A stretch of DNA of 64,000 nt from Polytrichum commune (Eukaryota; Streptophyta; Polytrichopsida; Polytrichales; Polytrichaceae): assembly GCA_950295325.1 (NCBI GenBank), contig OX485803.1, positions 67,719,554-67,783,553 on the forward strand, in the 5' to 3' direction. The notes beneath the pieces were generated by a model. It had not been told where the DNA came from. It was given only the letters and a program-made list of their open reading frames with translations, and searched no databases. Below are positions 35,054 to 47,016 of the stretch, in pieces. Position 1 is the stretch's first letter; every line of letters starts with the position of its first letter. Both the position numbers and the translations under genes were made by a program.

Positions 35054-35578
35054 ACCCTACATCGTCTTCAGACGGAGTGCATTGTGTCGGAGAACAGGAA
35101 GCGCTAGAATCGCACCGCTGAGGTCTCGGTAAGGGTCCCCACCCCGTGCCACCCGTGGGGAGCTCAAACCCATACACGGAAAAGCCCCCAAGTGTGCCTA
35201 ACACGAAGTGGCAAGGGGTGCAAACGACACCGGCTTTGGTGACAGTGGACCCATGCATGGTAGCCACCAACGTGGGTACCTTATGCAACCCACTTTCAGC
35301 AACCCGGAAGCGACCCGCAAGCAACCCTTTGCACAAAATCTATACCCAAGACACCAAAAGTGCAACCCAAAGGCTATCAAAATGGTGGCAGTCAGCCAGA
35401 AGGGTTGGCATCGCAACCGTCACCCAACCAACCCAGGTCAACCCTGGCAGGTGCCGACATATACCAGAAATGCAGTCGCAGCGGCAGTGAAATTCAGGGT
35501 TTTAGTCAAAATGGCAGTGGACACAGAGGCTGCCATCACCGATGGCCGGGGTTCATTTGGACACGTTTTCCTCTAGTG

Positions 35579-35893
35579 ATGTGACACTCCATACCATCAA
35601 AGGTGTACTTCTTGCTTTGTGTAGACATATGCATACTATATCTACATATGGGAAGATGGGTATATACCCATTCTATTAGAAAGCAAGTTGCTAAGTTACT
35701 TTTAGTAAGTATGGGAGCTAAGAGACAGGTTGACAACACTACCATCTGCCTCTCTGGCGGCTACCTCTTGTCTTGAACTTTCACAATATTGTCTCCGGAT
35801 TGTTTCGAGAAAGTTGTGCGGATGTAGAGGTGAAGTGATCAGACGATGGGCAATGGCAAGCAACCAAACCCCAACTATTGAAGGAAAGTTAAC
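35579..35893. other. Edge of the AT-rich region
   Basis: About 315 bp between the CTAGTG terminus and the hAT element. GC content drops here. Nothing coding is recognised. Confidence 0.35.
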
Positions 35894-36490
35894 CAGGGGC
35901 GGAGCCAAGATTTTGACTTAGGGGGGGGGGGGGGGGCTAGCCTCAAAATATGGAAATATCCAATGTATATTTTATTTTTAGGCTTCAATAGGTGGTTGAA
36001 TTTGATTATTTGTTGAGAGATTTGGACTCATCGAGTTGACATCCCCATGAAAAATTTGACAATGTCATTAATATTCAATGCTTTGGCAATGGTCTTTTCA
36101 ATATAGATGATCATTAGATCAACCATCCAATCATCGCCAATAGACTTCGCCAATAGTAAGCAAATGTCCAAATTTCCTTCAATGCACTTGTAGCAAACTT
36201 TGCGAAAAAGAACCGCAATCGTTTTCCCACTGCGGTTCTTTTGACAAGCCTGCTCTGCAATCGCTAAATGACTGCAAATTGTTTTTGGTTCTACCAATTG
36301 AAATTTCTGGAATTTGGGGGCTTGTAATATACCGTTGGAAAGGTCTTGAAAACACCTTCCCAACGGTGTAATACACGCCCTAAAATTTCCAACATTGCAG
36401 TCGCAAAACGAAGAAGAAAAATCTGTAGTGATTTTTGGCATAGTTTTCTACTAATGATGCCCCTCCTAGCCCCACTTGGCTCCGCCCCTG
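35894..36490 (-). mobile_element. hAT deletion derivative
   Basis: A 597-bp element with perfect 16-bp terminal inverted repeats (CAGGGGCGGAGCCAAG and CTTGGCTCCGCCCCTG). A perfect 8-bp target duplication, AAGTTAAC, lies at 35886-35893 and 36491-36498. A G-run lies near the left end. The minus-strand frame 36441-36028 ends with DDWMVDLMIIYIEKTIAKAL and IVKFFMGMSTR. This resembles the conserved C-terminal tail of plant hAT transposases of the TTF-finger/DUF4371 type. The rest of the transposase is deleted, so it can move only if another element supplies it. Confidence 0.9.
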
Positions 36491-36498
36491 AAGTTAAC

Positions 36499-38680
36499 GT
36501 GGTTTCGTGGTATGACGTATGTGAATCCCATAAGACATTGAGCTTCTCAAGAAACTTGTTGTTGCTGGTGTACCAGAAAGCGGTATCCATGTCTTGGATT
36601 TATGCATTGTTATACTTGTGGACATCAATGACAAGTATGCTTAGTTTGTGAACACCTGTTGTGTGTTCTTGTAACTTTCACTTGTGATGTTGGGGGACAT
36701 GGGTACAGAAGAGGACGGCATTTACACGTATCACTCTACATAGTCCTACCAAGAAGAGGATGATCACTGGGGACTTTTTACTGCCGCAGATAGACTCCTT
36801 TCTTTGATTTGTTTCAATCTTCTTCAAGTTGGCTATCTTCCTAGCATCTGCTCCTAGATTTTTTGAAGACGGTTCTTGAAATTGTCTCGCTGTGGACAAG
36901 ATCGAGGTGTTTGATCCTCATGCATGCGACCTGTAATATTTGGCAATTCTGCTGCCATATCTGCTTTCAGACATTTGCTTCACGAAATAGTGGTTCTAAC
37001 CACAGTTTGGAACTAATCCAAGAAACTGAAGGGTGATTGCAACCTTCATATGAATTGGACAGATAACTATTCATGCTTCTGGGACATTGAGAACTTTTGC
37101 AGATTCAACTAACACTACACCATATATGGTATGTAGTGTCATGCACACTGTGTGCAAAGGACCTAAAACGAGATGCCTAGAGGTCTCAAGGTGTCACGCT
37201 GCTAATTGTCAATATGATTCCATTTATCAACAAAAGTTCACATCTTTAAGTGAAAAAGTATCTACATTATGACATTTACGAGTAGCACATTGGGATACTT
37301 GAGATGATAGTTTTGCGTTTTAGTATGCACGCAGAAGATATTATTGAGCCTACTAATGGCAAGTGTCATTTGTGTACACTTTAGTCAACTTGTAAACCTA
37401 TGTGTAACATAGGCATGCACCTCATAACACTACTAAACATACTCATGCCAAGTGCCGCGAGGTGATACTAATGGCAAAGTTGTTAATCATCAATGTAACC
37501 TACATAAGCCTGAAAATAGGGTAAGTGACACTATTACGTTGGCTTTGAGGTATGTAGAGGGTATGTAGATGGCAATAAATTACGCTTCAAAAATAGTCAT
37601 CAAAGATATGAAGAAAATTGAGCTTGAAAAATTACTTGCTAATACAAATTTTGCTCATGGTGAATTTTTTTTGAAAGATGTATTGTTACTCGCAATATCC
37701 TTATATGATTGAGCATCTACTAAATGTTATTATATAGACAACGCTAATGTTTGTATTACAACATTTGTATGTCATATAAATTAATAGATTTTTTGGATTC
37801 TCTGCAAAGCCGAATATGACGGTGGAAAATTACAATTGATTGCCACAAATCTATTTGAAGGCAAATTCAAAACCCATTGGTTGCATTGGTGGAATTATAC
37901 TCACATTTACAATAGTCTCTTCATTTTCTAGTTGGTGATGTGAAAGGGAGTGTGCTAAACAATTGGTTTCCAAAGGCATGCTTTTGGGCTCAAGTATTGT
38001 CAATTCTTCATAATGACTGAAAGTATGTAAGTTGTTTTTGCTAATTATATTTCATATATTTATGAATGTTTGCTCTTAGACTCACATTTGGAACATGTCA
38101 TAGCATGGTCAAATCCGATTTGGGTACAATTTTATTGAATGAGAATCTACTCTCTGCTTCATGTTATGTTGAGAAATGACAAATTCTTCTATGGACCAAA
38201 GGCTTCCAAACCATGTTCATGGTTAAAATCTCATTCACTAAGTATTATAAACATGTCATATACATGTAATTATCCTTATCCTCAATTTGCTATCATTTCA
38301 TTTTAATCTTTGTTGTTAATATCATGCAATTAGATGCAATTTAATATGTTTGTGTGTATTGCTTAAGGTTTATCAAGAGGCAACTCCTCCCTGATAGTGT
38401 GATAACAATGAACGATCTCCCTTCATACTTTTTGACGTGGACTGCATAAGGTGAATTGTGCATCTTCACTCGAGCACAATTGAGGACATGGGAGGTTGCC
38501 ACTTTGCAAAATTAAGCATGGTTTCTGAGTGCCCACTAACATTTCATCCTCAAGAGGAGAAGGAGAATGAAGCAAAAGTTTGTCAAGGTCGCCTTTTAGT
38601 TGTTAGGCTTCTCTAACCTTAGATGGTGGAACCCGCTACTAATTGGTGAACACAACTGTAGGGCTAATGGGAGATTGACA
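36499..38680. other. AT-rich intergenic DNA
   Basis: About 2.2 kb without recognisable genes. Short minus-strand frames near 36700-36900 show no domain. It is probably decayed mobile sequence, but no family is assignable by eye. Confidence 0.4.
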
Positions 38681-38855
38681 TGACATTATTCAGATCCATA
38701 ACAATGTTCCGTGCGACTGACAATATTCCACTTAATATTCATGTATATTCCCCACATTGTGGAGAATGGATGTGAATGTGGGGAATATCCAAGAATATTC
38801 GGTGAAATATTGTCAGGTCCACAAAACATTGTTATGGATCTGAAAATAATGTAAT
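38681..38855. repeat. Long foldback (inverted repeat), MITE-like
   Basis: Two arms of about 80 bp face each other around a short loop near 38765. The left arm has TGACATTATTCAGATCCATA and CATGTATATTCCCCACATT. The right arm read in reverse has TACATTATTTTCAGATCCAT and TGGATATTCCCCACATT. Arms agree at roughly 85 per cent by eye. It could be a foldback MITE or a young inverted duplication able to form a hairpin RNA. Confidence 0.8.
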
Positions 38856-41800
38856 GAAGCTTTCCTTGACAACTCAACATTATTTTACTTCCAACCTAAG
38901 ATTTCCTATCGTATAATGACCTCCATCTTTTCAATTAACCCCTTGTGACCTTCCTAGCGGCTACCTCAACACCGCTTGCTCGTCAAAAATCTCAACAGTT
39001 GCTTTGGTGTGATTATGTAGATGATGAGACATGAAAGAGTAATGAAGAGGATATTGAGAATGAATAGCAATATAGATAGTCTTAATATCATGATTGGATT
39101 TGTGTGGTTTGGTTTTCATGTTATGCACTTCTTTGAATAAACCACATTCTGTGGACTTTGGTTTTGTGTGCCAATATCATCTTCCCCTAAAACATTCTAG
39201 CAAATACATTACAAAATTCCAATGCACAATTTCATACATGATTTCATTCGCTACCTTCAAATGTGTTGGCAATAATTATTTAGTCATGTTGTGTGACTCT
39301 CTATTATTGATCACAACAATATAGTTGCAAATCGCATATGGATTTGTATGGTGAATGACATAATCATATAAATCATCCATACCCATGTATATGGTCCATC
39401 TTTTCACGGGGAAAAAAAAAATCAAAGATTATAGGAAATATGCCACTATGACACCACTTGAATTTTATCCATCATTGCTCATATGTTATTGCTCATCGCT
39501 CATATATGTGTAAGCATTCCCCCCTTGAAGGCCATACAATATACACCAAACCCCAAATAACAAGGTAGGATACCACATCATACACATGCCCAATTGACCT
39601 CCTTCTAGCCACCATTCAAAACATGGGCAAAACAAAATATGTTGTTCGATAGAATAAATAATCTAATGTTTTCATGGGTGGTTAGCAATAACATGCTATT
39701 TTATTGTATTTTTTAACTAGTATTTTCTAACTTCTTAGACAAATTGTGAATTGATTAGTAACATGTGACCATTGCCAACACTGAACTTGCTAGCTTGGAA
39801 ATAGCTCTTATCAAGACATTTACCTTTAGAAATTGCAACAAAATAAAATAAAATAAAACCTTACAAAAATGCATTGAAAAATTAAATGAAAGTTTGCAAT
39901 GGTAGAGGTTCACATATACATGCTAACACCCAATGTCTCTATTTACAATCTCAAATGTAAAGGAGGAGACAACAACTCTATATTGTTGACCATTTTGCAA
40001 AGTACCATTTGTCTAAATGTTCCTCATGCATTCAAGTTCAACTTGGAACTTTGCATCTGCATATGGTCAAGAACTTGATGATTATTCAACACTTGAGTAC
40101 TTTGTTCAAACACCTAAATACTTCAAGAACTTTCGTTGAAAAGTGCATGCAAGTTCCAAGGCGACTCAAAAAAATTTGAAAATGCTTGAAATGTAGGACT
40201 TGTTCTACATATATTTTTAATCCAATACGTCTAGAAGCGATGACAATCACATGCACATCAAAAATTCGGGCACAATACCCCCCCAAAAAATGTGCTTTCA
40301 ATTTTAGTGTATTGAACACACCAAAATGGTTTACAAATGTATGTGAGCCCCATTTCAGAGAGGAAAGGGAAATGCGACAAGTATATTGGGGGTGGGAAAA
40401 TAGTGTCAAGGGTTTCTAGTGAGGGAGGCTCAAACGGCAGTGCCATTACCAATAATCCCATTTGAAGCTCAACACACCACCTATGGTGCGCACAGAAGCC
40501 GCACAATGCTAGAATTATTTGTACAAATAATTTTGAGATTTCACTTATGTTGATGGCAATCCAATGAAACAAAATAAACCATTTAATCTACGTGTTTTAT
40601 TTTTTTAATAATTTTATCATTTATTGTCACCACCTTTGCTCACATTTGTGTGAAAGCCCAACATGGAACGCTAAAGGATAAGGCAAACATTGCAGTAAGA
40701 TGACCTCATATGCAAGTGACAAAGCCTCCAGTGAGAGATTTTTGTTCCCAACAATCCCATTTTGGGGCTCGAAATGACACTCCAAGGCCATTGGAAACAC
40801 AAGAAGATACTAGAAGTTTACTTTTATTTGGATTTTTTAAGGTGATTGTAATGATGAGCACTCCAAAGTATGCACATCAACCAAAAAAATGATTTTTAAA
40901 ACTTTTGGAAATCATTTACACAATCATGCTCATGTGAAGTAGTAAACTTAATTTGTGAGGAGAGAAGGGAGGACCAAAGGGGTGCAAATGTGGGATGAGG
41001 AGCTTGAAAGGGAGGTCAAAATGGGATTGTCGTTACCTACACTCCCATTTTGGGCCTTGTTACAACTTTGGTGCAGCGCATGACTTAAGGACACATGCAC
41101 TTGGGAGTGGTGGTTACATTAGGAGTTATCAAGGTTTATTTCTTTGCTTTCCTTGAAGCTAGTGTGAGGAGGTTTGTTCCTCACGCTTTCTCTTGTTAAT
41201 TTGAAGGAACTCTAGGTTGAACAATCATCTTTGCATTCTACTATGTATTCAATGTTTTATGCTATAGAAATTGGAATGTGAGTGATGGCATCAAGATAAT
41301 GAACGGAATGTCGACATAATTACATTTCATGGCTAGAATGCCCACAAGTCAAGTCCAATATTTTGGGTAATTTATCAACAATCTACGAGAGGATGAGATC
41401 CCTATTTACCGTGATCACAAAATTTGCCAATGGTGTAAAATTCTGTGATGCATGGAGTCAAGATGTCATCTATTGACTTCACTCATATTGACTGATAGTT
41501 GGTAAACTTAAGGGACAAACACTTGACCTAAACACAAACACCTATGTATAAATCTTGTATGGAGTGTACAAATTGATTTTGAAGATGTACACGATTTGAA
41601 CATTCATTAGGTGTTGGTTTTAGACCACATAGAACTTAAACTCTAAACCTTATAACTTTTGTATACAATGTTGAAACAACATATTTTTTTATTGCGTTGG
41701 AATCCTCTTGATCTTGCAAAAAAATATAAAAATATATGGATTTAACAATTATAATATTAAAAACCATGCTCATTACAATTAAGTTGTTTTTTTGGTATAT

Positions 41801-42410
41801 TTATGTTAATGTTATGATATTAATGTGGCATGTTGTAACAAATTCCTTTCCAAAGGTTCAAATCAATGTTTGGTACCTAATTCCATTAACGAGGGGTTGT
41901 TTACACCATGGACATGAAGTCGTCCCAAGGCCCTATAAAATTTGTGATTGGCTGTTGAACTCGTCCCAGGACCACTTTGGTTTACACCAAGGAAAAAATG
42001 TTGGAGTGATCATAGGAGTTCGAGGTCCCAAAAAGACATTTTTTGAGGCCTATATCCACTGACATGGTCCAACAAGTTTTGCGGTGGGAGAAGCAAAAGA
42101 GGTGTTGTGGTAGAAAAAGGGAGGGGTTCATGGTAAAGAATGTTGTTATAACAAGAAAACGGTAGAACCGTGAGGCTCTGTCCTTTGCTATGAAAGACTA
42201 CAATTGTAGTTGATTACTTTGCTCATGCCAATCCATGGCTATTCACTATACCAAACCTTTCTTGGATTTTGTGCACCTTCTTCTCAAATACAAGTCAAGG
42301 ATTGAAGCTACTCATTTATCACCCAATTTTTTAAAAATAAATAATCAATAACTGCCAAAATAACTATAATTAACTAGATTTCTTTCAATGCATTTTAGGG
42401 AGCACTTATG
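38856..42410. other. AT-rich intergenic DNA with weak repeats
   Basis: No gene is supportable. Three diverged segments about 300 bp apart (near 40445, 40745 and 41045) share a block like AATCCCATTTTGGGGCTC with flanking similarity, suggesting an old tandem triplication. Homopolymer and ATAAAATAAAATAAAAC-type runs occur near 39840. Confidence 0.4.
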
Positions 42411-42567
42411 TATGTATATATATATATATATAAACTATAGTTAACATCCACATTACATAAAGTGGACCAAAAATAACAAGAACAACTAACGTCCAAGTGT
42501 GAACACAAAGTGGTTAGGAAATTTGCTCTTGAAACGAAGAAGTTGATGCATAGTCTCTGTCCTACAG
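42411..42567 (-). repeat. Dispersed repeat, inverted copy of 61428-61580
   Basis: Reading on the minus strand, GACTATGCATCAACTTCTTC, AAGAGCAAATTTCCTAACCA and ATGTGGATGTTAACTATAGT match the plus strand at 61428-61580 in the same order. A TA-run follows the end. It is a dispersed element of unknown family present twice in opposite orientations. Confidence 0.75.
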
Positions 42568-42975
42568 ACAGAGCCAATAAAATTTTAATGAATTATTTTT
42601 GGGGAAGAGAAGATGAAGACAAGAGAAGACAAGAAAATGGTCAAACTTGAATTATTTATTTATTTTTCAAAACTACCCTTTTTGGACATATATTGAAAAA
42701 AAATAACACATTCATTTGTTGGTGCATGGTCATTCCTCTTGGTCCACATTCAGTTTACACCTAGTGAGGGGCCTAAATGCTTTGTAAATTGATTTTTGAA
42801 GAAATTGAACCATGGAAGTTGGACCGCCAAGTCAAACCATGGAAAAAGGCCATCTTCCTATTCCGACTTCATGATCCATGGTGTAACCTGGCCCTGAATC
42901 TAAGGGGAGAGACCTACCTAGAGACCACTTTGACACCCCTAAATTTTCGAATAGAAGATTCGTAGGAACTTTATA

Positions 42976-43258
42976 CTCCTTCCGTCCCAAAATGATTGTT
43001 CATGATTCTAACTTTGGCGAGATTAAGGCCCGCTGACCATTGACCAAGTAGTTGCAAGTACGACTCTTAAAAATATAAAACAACAACTACTCCTAAGTGG
43101 CCCCGGAAATTGTGGAGTCGGAAGACTTCTTGATATAGAAAGTTTGGCGGAAATATTTGACTTTGAGCCTCGAATATTTAACCAGACATATAAACCGGAC
43201 AAACATTTTGGGACAACAAAATCCGAGAAGTAGGACAATCATCTTGGAATGGAGGGGG
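42976..43258. mobile_element. Stowaway-like (Tc1/mariner) MITE
   Basis: A 283-bp segment starting CTCCTTCCGTCCCAAAATGA and ending in the inverse, imperfect GACAATCATCTTGG…GGAGGGGG, flanked by TA on both sides (42974-42975 and 43259-43260). The CTCC-TCCGTCCC end is typical of plant Stowaway MITEs. It is non-coding and ends about 200 bp before the RPS11 start codon, so it may contribute to that promoter region. Confidence 0.7.
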
Positions 43259-43349
43259 TACAATCCAAGAACATATTGTATTGTATATAATCCCGAACCG
43301 CATCCCAGCGAATCCGAGCCTCCCTTAGGTTAGGTAAAAGGTTCGGCAG

Positions 43350-43357
43350 AACCCTAA
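43350..43357 (+). promoter_or_regulatory. Telo-box-like motif upstream of RPS11
   Basis: AACCCTAA lies 103 bp before the ATG. Motifs of the AAACCCTAA type are known in 5' regions of many plant ribosomal protein genes. Function here is inference. Confidence 0.35.
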
Positions 43358-43459
43358 CTGATTGCGAGCCTTTTCTTGTCCATCGTCCGCGACCTGTTTT
43401 TCCTCTTTCCTCGCAGGCTTCATTGCTGCCGAGTCGATTTTGCGTCTCTGATTGCAACC

Positions 43460-45298
43460 ATGGCCGATCAGGTGTATATATTGTGTCTCATATTGCACAT
43501 ACTTAATAATTGTAACATCTATCTCTATAATTCCTTGAATGACTAACACATTGTGACCGCTCACTACTTTTCTTGCTTCTCTGCAGACAGAAAGATCCTT
43601 CTTGAAGCAACCCAAGGTGTTTCTCAGGTTCGCTGAAATTTACTCCTGTAGAGTTTGATGCACCTCGTTTTGGAAAAGTACTCATTTTTGCAAAGAAAGT
43701 GGCGAAACAAGCATTGATACTCACTTTATTGTTTGTGCTGGAAAGATTTCAGGGTTTTAACTGTTGTAATATGTGAATTGGACTGTGCATGCAGCACCAA
43801 GAAGTCATCTAAGGGAAAGGCACCAGGGAAGGCTGGATCACGGTTCTGGAAAAGTGTTGGCCTCGGCTTCAAGACCCCCCGTGAAGCTATTGAAGGTAGG
43901 CTTGACTTCGAGGTATTGCTTGAAATTCACAGCAGTTACTACAGACGCAACAGCTAGCAAAGTCGCAGCTCAGAGGCATCTGATCTGAGTGACACTTGTT
44001 TCAAATTGTCGTTGTTTCTCGTGGTGAGAGAGAGCCTTCATATGGAACAATTCAAGGTTTTGCCACGTGATATGTCTTGGCGGGTGGGTGGCACATTCAA
44101 ACAGATTATCAATTTCCCAATTGACATATTTTTTTTCCGTCATCAGAAAGCAGCTGCTTAGTGGAATCGGCGTCATTTGCACGGAGATGCACTTATTTAC
44201 TACGTCACTGGAATTCATGCAGGCACCTACATTGATAAGAAGTGTCCATTCACTGGCAATGTATCTATCCGGGGACGTATTCTCACCGGAACCGTGAACT
44301 GCACGAAGATGACTCGCACCATCACTGTGCGCCGAGACTATCTTCACTTTGTCAGGAAGTACCAGCGGTGAGTGTTTTTTTGTAAACGTCTGGTCGCTCA
44401 GATTATATTGCAATTGAGATATGACTATCTGAGAGATCATGAAACCTAAATTCACGGATCGATCCTGGGAGTTTTTGAACGGAAGAAGACATGTTGTACT
44501 TATTCCACCAGATCGAGAAGGAAGTTGAGGCATTCTGTAGAGAACTGTTAAGTTATCAAAGAGGACATGAGTCATAGAGTTCATGTGCAGAAGCGTTCTA
44601 AGTTTTACCATCACCTCATGTTGATGTTCAGGCAAAGGTCTTGGGTGAACATCTAGTTTTAGGGTTTTCTGTTGTTCCCAGGTTGGGAACGACTGGCTGT
44701 GCAAATAATGGTACACAAAAGGTATAGGTATGCAGGGTTGCCTGCATGAGACAACGCTATTGGCAGTACTTTTCCCTCTCTTACTGTAGGGTGAGATAGA
44801 TATGATACGTCAAGGCACAGTGTCCCTCGCAGACAAGAAAACCATCATCGAGGATTGGGTGCCTGTAATGTGATACCTTCTACTGTGTAGGTATGAAAAG
44901 AGGCACTCCAACTTGTCAGCTCATGTATCACCTGCATTCCGAGTAAAGGAAGGTGACAAGGTCATCATTGGTCAATGCAGGTACTTTAATTAGTTTTAGT
45001 TGAGATTACCATCTGGCATCCTACTTCTTGCTATGCAACTCTGTCTTCCTCCTCCTCCACTGTTGAGGTTGTGTGAGATGGAGTTCAAGCTGCATGCTTT
45101 GGAACTCGATCTTCTTGCAGTGCATGATGCACCAGAATCACAAGTCCTTACTCAGTTGGTGTAAGGTTGAGAAATTGTGACAAAAATTTACTGGGTTGTT
45201 TCAGGCCGCTGTCCAAGACTGTGAGGTTCAACTGTTTGAAGGTGATCCCCATGGGAGTCTCTGATGGTGGAATCAAGAAGGTGTTTACTCAAGTATAG
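43460..45298 (+). CDS. RPS11: 40S ribosomal protein S11 (uS17)
   Basis: Six exons: 43460-43471, 43587-43627, 43795-43895, 44223-44367, 44891-44980 and 45205-45298. All introns are GT-AG, the phases fit, and the sum is 483 nt or 160 residues, the usual length for the family. The first exon encodes only MADQ. Family-defining blocks are [66 protein letters not shown] and [15 protein letters not shown]. The protein is part of the small ribosomal subunit and binds 18S rRNA in the cytosol. The C-terminal end ([12 protein letters not shown]) varies from seed-plant versions. A MITE sits just upstream. The gene appears intact, and ORFs on the other strand are shadows. Confidence 0.97.
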
Positions 45299-46150
45299 TT
45301 GCTGTTGTCGGAAGACTGATGCATGGAACATAGTGAGAACCGTTTCCCTGAGCCAAGAAAGGGAAATTATAGAATTGAGAATAGTTATGCTGGCCTAATT
45401 GGTACTGATGTAATAGACATTCATGCCATCTTATTGTCCCAGCTGGTTGATCCTTTGCACCATATTGCTCTCTACATAATATTGAACACTCATTTATCAG
45501 TTTGCTGGGAGAACGTTCATACTAGGCTTGTTTCTGATGTCTTGCATGATTAGTATTAGATAAATGTGAACAAAGTTGGAACATTCTTAATGAGGAGCAC
45601 AACCTCAAGTCATCAAATGAAATTTTGTTGCGAGTGATCTCCAGAATTGCCTCAGTTTAAGGTGTCTGGAGAATGTAACCTTTTTACTTATAGTTTTTTT
45701 TTTCTAATCTGCTTTCACATATTATGGAATATAACTCCCATTCTGTGCTTATCAAGTGTTTCTGGGATTTGGACAGGGAACTTGAGTGAGCCAATGATTA
45801 AATTGAAAGGAATGTTCATCTTGCTGGATCTTATTGATTATTATATTTTCTGCATTTTGCACTTGTCCAAATTATTCTCTGTGCAGTTTGTTGTAGCCTT
45901 TTGCAATGCACTCAATTGCTGGAGTTATATTAGGACTACACAATAGAAAAGTGGACATCTTGTCTGTAAGTTCCTATTTTTGTACCTAGGTTTATAACAA
46001 CCAGGACCTGTGACCTGACCAGGAAAACCCAAATGAAACAATGTATGTATGTATGACAAATGCCAGAAATAGTAAGTGCTTGGGGATGGGCCAAATTCAA
46101 AGTAGGTAAATTATGAAAGGCAGATCCATCTTTTCACTTTATGCGTGCAC
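45299..46150. other. 3' region of RPS11 and spacer
   Basis: Probably contains the RPS11 3' UTR. No other gene is recognised. Short plus-strand frames (45323-45553, 45647-45946) have no motif. Confidence 0.4.
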
Positions 46151-46268
46151 CATCCTAAGGAAGACCAAACAATGATGAGGATCAAGAGATCAATCAAAAG
46201 AGGATGCCACATCCTAAGGAAGACCAAATAATGATGAGGATCAAGAGATCAATCAAAAGAGGATGCCA
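46151..46268. repeat. 59-bp direct tandem duplication
   Basis: Two nearly identical 59-bp units, each beginning CATCCTAAGGAAGACCAAA and ending with CAATCAAAAGAGGATG, differing by about one base. It is a very recent slippage or unequal-exchange event. Confidence 0.9.
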
Positions 46269-46408
46269 CAACCAACAGTACTCGCAATTCTTATGTTTCC
46301 AAACAGTTAGATATGGGATGGGCCTGTGTTTGATTGCAGCTATATAGTATGTTTATTACATTATAATCGATTCTGACCAGGTCAGTCAGTCACTACAGTA
46401 ACAAAGTA

Positions 46409-46454
<46 letters not shown>

Positions 46455-47016
46455 GCAACTTATATATGGTTCATGACTCTGATTGTGGATTCATATTGGC
46501 TCAAATGGAAAAGTTCAACAAAACCAAATACCTAAAATGATTGGACATACCAAATACACACAAAAGCCTTTCTGAAGCAGCGCTGAGCGCATCAGTGTAA
46601 GACTGGTCGATACTGAGCACTTTGATCCTTTCCCGAACTTATGCGTTTTAGGATTGGTTTCCGAATTGTAGAGGACTTAAACATCGCAGGTCATTCTGAG
46701 AGGAATGAGAAGCACAGAGGAGAGCCCGGGATTCTGGTGACATAATGCAAAAGGCTTGCGCTTAGAATAATACCATTCCTTCTGGTTGTTGCGGCAGAGT
46801 GCAGAGTATGCAGAGGGCAAAATGCTGAGAGCAAGCTTAGTGGTCCATTGTGAAGAAATACAGCGAGAGAGAGAGAGAGAGCTTACTGCAACTCTGCTCT
46901 CGATTGTGCAGCTCAGCATGTTGGGTTAGCATTAGAATGTAGGTGATGCACATGTGAGAACACCTGGCTTCGCGGATCCTTAGCTCAAAGGTTTAAGAAG
47001 CTGGTTGTTGGAAGCG
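46269..47016. other. Upstream region of the TMEM45-like gene, with microsatellites
   Basis: Contains a (TA)n run at about 46420-46448 and a (GA)n run at 46864-46881. The GA run lies about 140 bp before the TMEM45-like ATG, where GA tracts are common in plant core promoters and leaders. No gene is recognised. Confidence 0.6.

Larger units (their letters stand above)
31738..35578. mobile_element. Candidate CACTA element (weak termini)
   Basis: Starts CACTACTAGAATACAGGG and ends TTTTCCTCTAGTG, the CACTA…TAGTG signature of En/Spm elements. The left subterminal region repeats TGCGCA/ATGCGC motifs (around 32038-32120). The flanking triplets (CTG left, ATG right) do not match as a 3-bp target duplication should, and inner terminal similarity is low. 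The two ends may therefore belong to different elements; the right end may be the edge of the whole composite. A 460-codon ORF lies inside. Confidence 0.35.

Noticed and set aside
43970-44716. A 248-codon minus-strand ORF
   Set aside because: It crosses RPS11 exon 4 and its introns on the other strand. RPS11 is certain and this ORF has no known motif.
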